DNA from: Branchiostoma floridae
Lineage: Eukaryota > Chordata > Leptocardii > Amphioxiformes > Branchiostomatidae
DNA length: 64,000 nucleotides
NCBI RefSeq assembly: GCF_000003815.2
Contig: NC_049990.1
Location: 3,771,830-3,835,829 of the forward strand
Direction of reading: 5' to 3'
The translations under genes and the position numbers were made by a program. Positions 51,277-63,700 of this stretch are shown here, one piece after another. The notes below the pieces were generated by a model. It was not told where the DNA came from. It did no database searches and saw nothing but the letters and a program-made list of their open reading frames with translations. Numbering within the stretch: position 1 is the stretch's first letter; every line of letters begins with the position of its first letter.

Positions 51277-51765
51277 AGTATGCGAATGTATGTTACTACA
51301 AGTGAAAAAGTTAAAAAGTCTGCCCTAACGTTACACATTGAGCACCTAATGTTGTTGTTGTTGTTGTCCTCGTTTAACGTCTATTATTTCGCTAGACGTG
51401 GCCTCTAATGTTGCAAAACAGACGTAAAACACCCTACGTCTGCTTGGAGATTAGAACGACCTACCAGTCGTTCGTGACGACATAATCCTAATTTGCTCAG
51501 TCGACATTTTTATACAAACACTTGCTCGACCAGTAGGTCGTTGACCCCAGCACGACAAACTTGATTTGCATAAACAGGACGTCACCTGTCCACTGTGCAC
51601 CTCAATAGGTCCATATAAGGTGCGCAGGTGACGTATTAAGTGGGTCAGAGGTGACCAAGAGAACGGCACTAAATTACAGCAGGTCACCATTTTGCAGAGA
51701 GAGGTGGTTAGCTGTTAACTTGGTGTGAGCTGTTCCGGTCTGTAGTCTGCAAAGAGTGTTTCGCA

Positions 51766-54700
51766 ATGTTGGACCTCCTGCCTTTCTCCCCCACCTGGGT
51801 GCTGGTAGGACTGTGTGTGGTGTTGGTTTACCTGTAAGTGAGCCTTTAGTTTTACGTCGCACGTATCTTAATACTTGTTGTCGCTGGGGATCTAAATTAG
51901 CCGCCGTAAGTGTAATGTAAATACATGTGTTGTCAAGCTTGCTATGGATTTTTTTGGTAGCCACGAAACAGCAGAGAGTACCCTGTCCTACTGCCTGGAG
52001 TCCAGCCTTGTTGTGCTTTCACTAAGCTTTAAAAGTCACTACCGAAAGGTCACCTTCTTTGTTGGCGGAAGCGGACCTTTTGGGAGCCCTAGTTGATCCT
52101 AGTTCCCAGTCCAACATATTCTTGTACTGTAGTGGTGATTTGACTTCAGCCTAATACAAACAGTACGGCGCAGACTGTCCTTTGGGCAGACTCTAGATGC
52201 AGACCTCTCTATATGATAACCTACTATAACATGCCATACGTCAGGTTTGTACCGTAGTTGACTTGGACGTCATAAGTCGCCAGAAGACCTCAGATTTGGA
52301 CAACACATTATACACAATGGATTGTGCATGCAAAGTGTTACGCCTGTTGACATAGTGTACAGAACTCCGTTGCCGCACAAGTTCCTATATCCATGATCCA
52401 AAGAGCATAGTTACACAACTGTTTTCATACTTCCGACAACAAAACGGTATTTGACTCTCAGACCTTTTTCAATAAGGCGAGTAATGACGACTTCGGTAGT
52501 TTATACTTGAACTACGCTGGCTACTGTAGGTAAAGTGTTTGGCCACCATGGAGTTTTATTTGTAGGATGCGAGAACTTAGTGTCCCGTAGCCAAATATTT
52601 ACCCTCAGTTGCCAAATATTCGTAGCCTGGGTACCATACGTATTCTAGTAGTCCCTAAGGTAGCGAGTGTAAGGAGCCCCGGTAAAATACGGATGGTACC
52701 CAGGCTAAAATATTCGTACCCCGTATAGGAAGATCTGATGAAGGGAAGCTGAGAGAATATTCAAATAGATTCACTCAGGCGAACAAATAGCATAGACAAA
52801 GAGCGTTTGGGGTGTTTTGTTCTCGTTTAGTTCATACTTCATCGTTTGTCATATTCTTTTTCCGATTATAAAACCAAGGGTTACACACAAATGTGATTTT
52901 GATCGTTCAATGGTTGCTCAGCGATCGCTGTCTTGTGGAAAGGGGGCTAAAGGGGCGTAGCCATGACAAATGCGGGCAAACAGTGCGTGTAAATATTGTT
53001 CAAACCAGCAGGTGGTGCTTTCCACCCAACATTCTCTTGTACATACATTTCGTAAATATCATGTCTTTCATCAATTTTAGACATAGACAACGGAGATGGG
53101 TAAAGCCCAGTGTTATCATAGGCTTGTTTGTTTTTACAACAACCTTACCCCACATATATACACCAATTTGTCTTTGTCAACTCGACGGCCGATGATGTCA
53201 GTGACGCTTCGGCCCTTTGCCAACTCGGCCCAAAATAGGCAGATCGAATCAGCTAGGAACGGCACCCTAGCCCCAACGCCTTAACCAAATTCCTAATCCT
53301 AACCCTGACCCTAACCCCAACCTCAACCCCAACCCCTAACCCGTAACCCTAACGCCTAACCCTAACCCTAACCCTAACCCTAACCCTAACCCTAACCCTA
53401 ACCCTAACCCTAACCCTAACCCTAACCCTAACCCTAACCCCAGCCCCAGCCCCAGCCCCAGCCCCAGCCCCAGCCCCAGCCCCAGCCCCAGCCCTAGCCC
53501 TAGCCCTAGCCCTAGCCCTAGCCCTAGCCCTACCCCTAGCTCTACCCCTACCCCTATCCCAACCCCTAAACCCTAACCATACCCCAACACCAATCCCTAA
53601 CCCTAACCCTAACCATATACCTCTAACACCAATAACCCTACCCCTACCCCAATCCCTAACCCTACCACAATTCCTAGCCCGAACCCCAGACACAACCAAA
53701 CCCTAACCCCAACCTAAAGCTAACCTAACCCAACCTCAACCCCAACCCCAATTAACCCCAACCNNNNNNNNNNNNNNNNNNNNNNNNNNNNNNNNNNNNN
53801 NNNNNNNNNNNNNNNNNNNNNNNNNNNNNNNNNNNNNNNNNNNNNNNNNNNNNNNNNNNNNNNACCCAAGTTGGTAAGAAGCGAATCGTCCTGATCTCGA
53901 TTGGATTAGTTCATCCTTTAGCTCAAGTAAACTTAGCCTGTCTAAAGTCGCTCTCCTAGCGGCCGGCCTTATAGTTGCCACCTCCTTGGGGGTCATTGAC
54001 CCCAACCAGCGAGAGATTGTGTAAACACAGACTAACAGTAAACTTATTAAAAGTAAAAAAAAAAAATTACCTACTGAAATCAACATATTTTGTCCATGTG
54101 AACGCCCAATAACCAAGTTCCTCTGTCTTCTACTCACTGACAGGTACATGGTGTGGCCTTACTCCACCTTCAAGAAGCTGGGAATCCCAAACCCGAAGCC
54201 TTACCCGCTGTTTGGAAACTACCTGGAATATGGGAAGGTTTGTGTCTGTAACGTCATTGTTCTGAATAATTGGTAAACCGGCACAAGGTGTGTCCCGACT
54301 AGGTACCCTTTATTCCCATGTTTCACTGTCAACGAGCTTCAGTCGAATTTCAAAATAGCCCTAGAGTCGAGCGTACTAGCATGTTTCTCATGAAAATGTA
54401 TCACATTGGATGGGACTCGTTGACCGATTGATCGAGAGAAAATTATTCTTAATCTTTCATTGAGCTCGCACTTACGTTTCTAATATTCATTGTTGAAGAC
54501 TTGTGTGCCTGTGTCAGGCGTAACATTTCCCCCATTACCTTTAACCCAGGGAGCCAACCTGTTCGACAAGGAATGCTACGAGAAGTACAACAAAGTCTAT
54601 GGGTAAGTCCTTTGCTACATATTCTGGGTGACCTCAGCTAACTTATTCTTTATTGAACCAAATTATCCGTGATCCAGGTTCAATCCAAAATTTTGCTCCT

Positions 54701-57700
54701 GTCAAATATTTGCTCCCACACTGCTTGGGAGTTTCCAATGAACCCGAGGGGAAGAGGGGTAGCGATTTGGAGGCTAGCACTAACTAAAAAAAAAACGAAC
54801 CCAAACCGTAGCCCTTACTCTGCGCACGCGCACTAAACTGACAAAGAATAATCTTGTTGGGCAGACATTCGACATGACACCGGACAAAATGTCCCAAATG
54901 ACGACGTAATCACCATTCCTAATACCCGCCTCACATTATATACGATCTTCGGACGTACTTCGCGATCGCAGGAAGGTCGGCTGATTTTAAGATCTTAAGA
55001 TGGTCTTGCGTATTTTTCGCTCAAAATCTGTTTCCCTCACATATAAGCGAGCCTCGTGCGATCGACGGTGAATAAATCTATGATAATGAACCTCCCACGA
55101 CCTCTTGCATGCGGACAAGGGAACACAAAACGTTCCTCAAAAAAAGGCAAGAGATCAATAAATGTTGCTTATTTTGTTGTCGGAATCTTTTTAACCAATG
55201 AATGGAATGCGCGGGCATAATAGAAGTGACACAAGAAAGGAAAGTGTGTCACAAAGCCAGCCTACATACTGCCATAGGGGCCACAATGTTAGAATTACCC
55301 CCACATTCCCAGAAATTCAATATTTGTAAACAATCGGAAGTCGCGTGAACGTCGCCCGAACGTCGCCCGACTAACGGGCGTTCGCCATCCGATTTGCGTT
55401 CGATGATTAATAACTATGTCTGTGCTCGCCTATCGGTCTTCAATCGTTGGATTGACGCAAGACTATTGACCGATACCCTTGCGAGGTACGCACGATTTGC
55501 ACGCACGATCTGCGACTTGATAACGAGCTCTACGATCTCGGGGATCTCCTGCGACTTGTCGCTTATGTTAAGAACATGTTTCGCTGCACCGCGACCGTCG
55601 TAAGACTCCTGAAAATTGCCGGCGATCCCTAAAAATCGCAAGATGATCGTGAGAACACCGGACGTCTTACTCACGAAAATGTCATTTAGAGCTCGTAAAC
55701 TAGTCTTCCGATCGAATCGCGCCTAATGTGAGGCGGGTATAACGATGACAGAATGGAACTGATTGCAACTAACGTTATAAGCCCTTTCACAGAGATCATA
55801 ACGCATGCAAGGAATTCTAGGTTGTATGTCAAAAGCAAAGGCCCAGAAAAAGAAAACAAAAACCTGCCTGGATGTTATTAAGCAAATCGAAACAATGATT
55901 AAGACAAGGTTTTTCTCGAGGTGTTTTCGAGGCATTTACTTCCAACATATTACCTAGCTATAGAATTCGTGTCTTTACATATGTGAAAGGGATTACTGTT
56001 TGTTTGTCTGTTTGTTTTCAGGTACTTCGAAGGCAGGACACCAAACCTGATGGTCGGTGACCTGGAGCTCATCAAGGAAATCACGGTGAAGGAGATCAAC
56101 AAGTTCACCAACCGAAGGGTGAGTGACATAGAATAGATATTCTAACCTTATATTCTATTGAAACTCTATATCTTCGACACGTTTATGAAGGTTAGACATC
56201 CAGGTAAGCAATATTCAATACAATTCAATCTCTACAACTGGAAAAAAACGGAGATTTATTTCCGGACGTTTCGAGTGACATCCATCACTTGATTTGCATT
56301 TGTGTAACCTTTCCCATACGATCCTAACGATTTAGTGGTTAAACCAGTTTTTCTAGTTAGCTGTACTGGTATTGAATTGTTCTGACTAGTTCATTCTTTC
56401 AAAGCTGAAGAAGAGTGATGGATGTCACTCGAAACGTCCGGAAATAAATATCCGTTTTTATCCAGTTGTAGAGATTGAATTGTATTTGAATCTATATCTT
56501 TGACGTACGTTAATTGCCCTTTATAAAGGTTATACAAACATATACAATGTAGTTTCCATTCACATTAGTTTCTGCACGGAAATAGCTTAATATAAAAATG
56601 GCCACAGATTGAGTGAGTTGACCGCATTGCATGGTCGGTTCCAATCACCACCGAATATACCACCGAGTGAGCAAAGCGTAATGACCAAAAAAGGGCACAT
56701 GGTTAGTAGTAGCCTGACGTGATTCGAACCCGGTACCTCTGGTGTTCTATACAGAATACCTTGCAGTCACGTCACCCGAACTAATGGGAACGGCCAAACA
56801 AAGTAATGGGAACGGCCACAATGACCGGAATTGTAGCAGTTTCTCTCTATCATGTATTTCTTATGTATTTAAACATATTGTATGTAGACTTAATAGTTAT
56901 AGGACTTATAAGGACTCTAAACAATGTAAACTGTATCTCTGTTATGCACATGGTCTGACCCTTGCCTCTCCCCTAATGACCTCAATGAAGCGGCCTGCAG
57001 GCCAATTTGAGCTTTCATGAATAAATAAAGGTTCGAACAAAAACAAACAAACAAACTCACCTGCCCTATTTGCCCAGAGGACCAAAGAGACTCGGCAACT
57101 TTAATAGGATGTACGCAGGCTAGTTTCAATCTTTCATGTAAAGCGTTAATTCTTACCCGGAGAGTTTTGCCAACTTTTGTCGATATTGTGTTGCTGAAAC
57201 TACCTTTATTCTAAACTGCAGACTTTTGACGGTCAAGGGGATATCTTTGACAATGCTCTGACCAGCTTAAAGGACACGGACTGGAAAAGGGTCCGGAGTG
57301 CCATCACCCCTACCTTCAGCTCCGGGAAGCTCAAACAGGTTTGTCTTCTTCTGCTTCGTCACATCTTGTCGGATGATTTGTTCCAGGGCGACCATGGGCA
57401 CCAGGTCATGGCGCAGGATGCCCCAACACACATATATCAATAACTTCTTGAGTTATGTTGTCCACATACCCAACCGCCCAACCACCCAACCAACCACCCA
57501 CTCAACCAACCACCCAACCACCCAAAAAACACGTCAAACAACCACCCACCCAACCAACCAACCAACCAACCAACCAAACAAACAAACAAACAAACAAACA
57601 AACAAACAAACAAGCAAACAAACAAACAAACATCCAAACAAAAACAACAAACCAACCAAACAACAAACCAACATTCAAACCAACAAGGCAGCCACCAACT

Positions 57701-60700
57701 ACACCCACAACCTTCTGGGCAAAGGTTCGTCTTTTCCGACTCTTTCATCCTTTGTTGAGATTCTCGTGTTTCCTATAAATCCACAGATGGCGGCGCAGGT
57801 CGAGCGATGCGCGGATGGGCTAGTGGCGAACCTGGCGGAGAATCAAAAGACGGGGATGGAGTTTGACATGAAGCGGTGAGTTTCATCTTCAGCCTGATGT
57901 TCGTTTATCTTGGTGACAGGTGTTTCTCATTTTATTTTCCTTACTGGCTCAGATTCAAGTTTGTCCCTAGCCTGAGTTGTACCCCAAAGGTTAACTTGAC
58001 TTATCTTACCTTTGTATCATATTGGGCTACTGAATTTTTCTGTATTTCCCTTGCATATCAATTCACAGTTAAGATATAAAGCCTGCTCTCCAATAAGATC
58101 TCTTCAGTGTCATCGTCGAGGATGTGAATAAAGATCTGGAAGGTCTGCAGGCCCTCATGTGGCTGAACAGTCCTATCTTCGACCTGCACACACTGCTGCA
58201 CTGCTGGCAGGTGAACTGGGCTGAAGAGACGGTCTGGTCAACTCACTGCCACCTTTCTCCATCTCCTTCTATCTTCAGCGTGGTCATGTCGCTTATTCTC
58301 AAGGGCCTCTGCGCCTCGCCTTGTCAAAGTTCCCCAGTTGGCTCTGTTAGCTGCTCTATTTTCCCAATCAGCTTCAGGTATTATAGGGATGATGTATGGC
58401 TGTGTTACTGTGACGTATATGACTGTGTCATATTTCGACTTTACCGCCAGTCTTGCCGGTGCCTTCACCATGGACGTGATCTCCAGTACTGGATTCGGAG
58501 TGGATGTCGACTCCCTGCACAACCCGGACCATCCTCTGGTCACCAGCGCCAAGTCGTTTTTCGAGTTCAACTTCTACAACCCTATGATCATCATACTATG
58601 TGAGTATCAGCATCAGTCTGTTCTTGTAATTGATGTGAACCCGTGCAGTGCGAAATCAAACAAATCAAACTCCACGCCTTCTTTTCTCCCTGATGTCAAA
58701 AGCTGTCTACCACCAAAATGTAAAGACGTACATGTATGATGTCTAGAACAGAAAATTAGACAACAAGGGAAGTCGCTGTGAGGCCCCAACTTAACCTTCA
58801 TATTGACTTGACGTTTGTGTGTTCGTAGTTATTTCTAAGAATGACTTTATGTTCTGTTATTGTTCATTCTAATTTTCGTAGTAAAGATGATGTTGTATTT
58901 GCAAGAAGAAGGAAAAAATGTTTTCTTGTGTTTATCATGATTTCCTTAATAAAGATTAAGAAAGCATTTTTCGTTCCCCATAGTCTTATTCCCGTCGCTT
59001 GGCGGGATCCTGGAACGGCTGGGGTTTACCTTCTTCTCGAAGAAGGCTTTGAACTACTTCAGCGAGGCGGTGGACACGGCCGTCAGCATGAGAGGGAGCG
59101 AGCCGAATGGGACGGTGAGATCTTGTCGTGGGTAATTCCTAACAGATGAGCTATGGCAACATGTTATGTAATGTAAACATATAGAATTCGGTTATGTTTT
59201 ATTTGAAAATGAAGAAGTCTTATAGAGCCATCACAATTGTGAAATAGTACAAGATTTATGGTTTCTGAAGGAACTGTGCAAAGGGCCTTCACACTGAAAC
59301 CGAATCAGTACGAATCATGCAGAAGCAGTCGGAATGAAGAATATGCAAAATTCGTTTGTAAATGGTCAAACGTCTCAGATAGCATCCTCCAGATTTCGTC
59401 AGCAACTGAAAAATCTGAAGTCTCAGTCCGACAGTCGCTGTTGAATGATAGTGGATGCTGTGCTTATCATTTCAGGTCATTCTTAAGATTTGTGTTTTTT
59501 TTTTTCATTATCTATTTCAAATCATTTCACATGCTCAGAGACCAGTGGACCTCCTTCAGCTGTTGCTACAAGCTCACAACGAAGAACTGGACAAGAAGGT
59601 GTGCAACTTTGCTTATTTATGCTAATGCCCGGTCACATGTAGCGAAAATCGATCGGACTAACAGTCTGCTAGTTCTCATTTACGAGGAGGGATGACCCTG
59701 GCGGGAAGGTGGGAACCCNNNNNNNNNNNNNNNNNNNNNNNNNNNNNNNNNNNNNNNNNNNNNNNNNNNNNNNNNNNNNNNNNNNNNNNNNNNNNNNNNN
59801 NNNNNNNNNNNNNNNNNNTTGTCGGCATTAGGGTCATGCCTCCTCGTTATTTAGAGCTCCCAGACTATTTCTCCGATCGATTTTCGCTACACGTGAGGGG
59901 GGTATAAGGGCACAACCCGCCGCACGTGCAAATTTTCCGTACGTTTTTTGGAAGGTTCTGTCTCTCCCACCGACACTGTAACGTTATGTTGTAAATGTTA
60001 TGTTGTGTTATGTTATGTTGTGTTGTGTTATGTTATGTTATGTTGCACTATATTATATTAAGGGGGTGGAGAAGGAATTGTACACCCCTCCTTCACCATA
60101 AAAAGTCATGATTGTACAGGCCAGGCAAACAGGCAAATGCCTGTCTGTCTCCTCATCTGTCAAATCGACAGGAGAAAAAATATTGTATTATATTATATTA
60201 TATTGTATTGTATTGTATTGTACCATATCATATTATATTATATTATATTATATTATAATATTTTGCAATAAAAAGGTACCCAACGACGCCGCGAAGCACG
60301 GGATCTCCTCTATTGAGATCAAAGGGAACGCCATCATCATGTGGGTTGCCGGGTACGAGACTACAGCCAACACCCTGTCCCTCACAACCTACAACCTGGC
60401 CCTGCACCCGGAGGTGCAGGAGAAAGTCCACGCGGAGATTGCTGCTCTGCTGGAGAAACGCGTGAGTTGGGCTGTAATTGGTGGCACAAAATTTGACTTG
60501 ACTTACACATAGGACATAAGAGATCTCTTTTACTTTTTTTTTTTAAATTTACATCACCAGTTTTTCTCACCTGCTGACGTTTTCTTGTCTGTCAGACTTC
60601 TTCCTCAGAGCTTCTAACTGGAGTTCTGCCTCTCGCCGCTATATGTAGCCGATGTAGGTGTTTTTGCCACAAAAGCACCACCTAAATCGGCTACATATGG

Positions 60701-63700
60701 CGACGAGAGGTAGACCTCCAGTTAGAAGCTCTGAGGAAGATGTCTGACAGACATCGAAACGTCAGCTGATGATAAAAACTGATTGTGTACAAGAAAACTA
60801 TTATGTCCTATGATCTACTAACCTGATAAAATTGTTTTCGGATAACTTATTCATGTTTTTGACTGTCCAGCTCCAGATTTTTGTCAACGAATGAATATCA
60901 GGACAATCGATATTTCTTTATGAGAAGTTATTAAGGTGTGTAGAATCCACTGACGCAGCCCACTGTCTCTCTTGAGCTATTTGAAACTTGAAACTTTATT
61001 TTCCAATCAACTTTGCAGCCCTGACAACAAGGGCTGAATTGCATTGATTTTACCTAAGACAGCACTACAGTGATCATCATTACATGCACTTTCACAACAA
61101 AATTGAGATAAAATCGGCATAGAGCAATCAATATAAAATTTTAAATATATTTACATAAACATTTATATCGATACACAGGCAGCATTTTGGGCCAGAGTTC
61201 GTGGTACGAAGGACATCTTGTGTCTGTTTGATTTACTAAGTGGTATTGTCAGTTCTACATTGCGTTTCGGGTTATAGCGATCATTGCGATCATTGCTTCA
61301 TCATTCGTAGGCCTCTGGCGCTGTCCGTTGTCGACAAAAAGATCGTAGGATCTTTTGTCACTTAGTATCAATATCTTCTTTATAATTCCTTACTTTCCCA
61401 AGTTGAGTACGGATGATTTCTGTCCATTAGGAGAAGCTGGACTACGAGGCTGTCAACGACCTGCCTTACCTGGACATGTGTATCAGCGAGACCCTGAGGA
61501 TGTACCCTGCCGCACAGAGGTAGGCTTTTTTTTATTGCAACATTAATACAATACAAAAACATAGTGGTGCCCCTACTCGAGCACACAGTCTTATATTAAA
61601 GACACCACTAGACAAAATAACCACACAACATAGGACAAAAAAGATGAAACGGGTACGCTTTAGGCCTGGGTAGGCTTTATTAGGCAAGGAATGTAAGATT
61701 AGTGTTGTTTTTTTTTACCATTAGGCCATGTTGCTTTGATTATATGAATGGCATCCGCGCACGCATGAATGAATGAATGAATGAATGAATGAATGAATGT
61801 ATGAATGTATGAATGTATGAATGAATGAATGAATGAATAAATGAATGAATAAATGAATGACCTTAATTGTACTTTTGTGCTTAAACAAGCTAAGTACAGG
61901 TCGTAGCGCTAGTGATAATATTGTGTGTGTTCAGTCATCTGTTCAACCTTCCTGGCCAACTTTCACAATGAAGGTAACTTTTTTTTAGTCAAACGATTTT
62001 TGATACGCACGCTCGCGTCAATTTTTGGGTTTCCAGAGGATTTCATCCATATAATTAGATCAACATAGCCTAAATTGTAGATTCTAAAACGTGGCAAATT
62101 GGTCTTGTTTAGTGTTGGACTGAGAATCCAAAGATTCTGGGTTCGGATCCCTGACGTTCTGACGGCACTTTACGCCTAGTTCCTCACGCTGCTGCAAAGT
62201 CTTTAGAACGGGACGTTACGCTGTTGACTATTTTTTGTTGCATTTGTCGAAAAGCGGAATTTTCCTTTACAGCAAACCTGTAACTACTGTATTCATATAC
62301 CCCATTTTGAATTGTAACGGATGTAGGTTACCCCGCGGATAAAGGTGAACTAGGCAAAGCAGTCCTAGATTGATGGCCTCACGTTAATCTGTTTTGTCGT
62401 CAGGTTTGACCGCATTTGCAAGGAGGATACGGAGGTGAAGGGTCTACACATCCCGGCCGGCATGATCGTGAATATTCCCGTCTATGCGATCCACTATGAC
62501 GCAGAACTCTGGCCCGAACCCGAGAAGTTCAAACCTGAGAGGTCTGTTATTTTCATTTTTTTTCGACCTTTACTCAACCTTGATACATCTGTGAATATTT
62601 TCATCAGAATAAAGATACTCTTTTTACGCAAGCATTGGACCGCATCTGAACTGTGAGCAGCGACACCTGTCCTGCAGTACAATGTGAACCAGTTATAATT
62701 GCTCTGAAGAAGGTGACAGACGGTCACCGAAACGTTGGTGAGAATAAAGCAGTAATGGTTGTGTAAAAAGAGTCTCTTTATTCAACCTTGATACATCTTT
62801 GGCCTAAGTCGTTTTCAAGACTTCGATGAAGTCAATGATCTTTCTTTGTTAAAAGTAAACAGAGCAATTCACAATTCAATATTCGATACTCATGTTCAAA
62901 ATAGTCAACATGATATCAGTCCATCTTCTCAAAATCAGTCTATAGTTACATACTATTAGTTTCTCGTCGCGCCATATTCCGAAAACTTCAAAAAGTGACG
63001 ACGGGAGGCTCACTTGTAAGAATCGAAATTTGTTTGGGGTGGTGTGTATCCACGCTAGCGCAGTAAACGTGACGTCTACAGTTGGTCAAAAGTTCATAAC
63101 CTCTGCCGTCTCTTAAGGGCGTCTCGAAGAAAGTTAGGATGATATCATCAGTGTCAAGTACAAAATTTGTTCGGGGTGGTGTGTATCCACGCTAGCGCAG
63201 TAAACGTGACGTCTACAGTTGGTCAAAAGTTCATAACCTCTGCCGTCTCTTAAGGGCGTCTCGAAGAAAGTTAGGATGATATCATCAGTGTCAAGTACAA
63301 AATTTGTTCGGGGTGGTGTGTATCCACGCTAGCGCAGTAAACGTGACGTCTACAGTTGGTCAAAAGTTCATAACCTCTGCCGTCTCTTAAGGGCGTCTCG
63401 AAGAAAGTTAGGATGATATCATCAGTGTCAAGTACAAAATTTGTTCGGGGTGGTGTGTATCCACGCTAGCGCAGTAAACGTGACGTCTACAGTTGGTCAA
63501 AAGTTCATAACCTCTGCCGTCTCTTAAGGGCGTCTCGAAGAAAGTTAGGATGATATCATCAGTGTCAAGTACAAAATTTGTTCGGGGTGGTGTGTATCCA
63601 CGCTAGCGCAGTAAACGTGACGTCTACAGTTGGTCAAAAGTTCATAACCTCTGCCGTCTCTTAAGGGCGTCTCGAAGAAAGTTAGGATGATATCATCAGT

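Larger units (their letters stand above)
48729..51765. other. Intergenic stretch between the ankyrin gene and the P450 gene
   Basis: No gene is recognised. It holds a MITE (49,203), a SINE (50,515), a TG-rich microsatellite (about 50,770-50,880) and a foldback (51,111). A (GTT)n tract lies near 51,350, and a MITE end TGCTTGGAGATTA lies near 51,440. The last 100 bp before the P450 ATG show no TATA box. Confidence 0.6.

Noticed and set aside
53349-53699. Minus-strand Arg/Gly/Val-rich open frame
   Set aside because: It is produced by telomere-like repeats.
57298-57879. 193-codon open frame
   Set aside because: It joins parts of two P450 exons in the wrong way through a CAAC/CAAA microsatellite.
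58108-58210. Possible extra P450 exon between 57875 and 58451
   Set aside because: It has splice-like borders and is open, but including it shifts the frame of the next exon. The P450 alignment needs no residues there.
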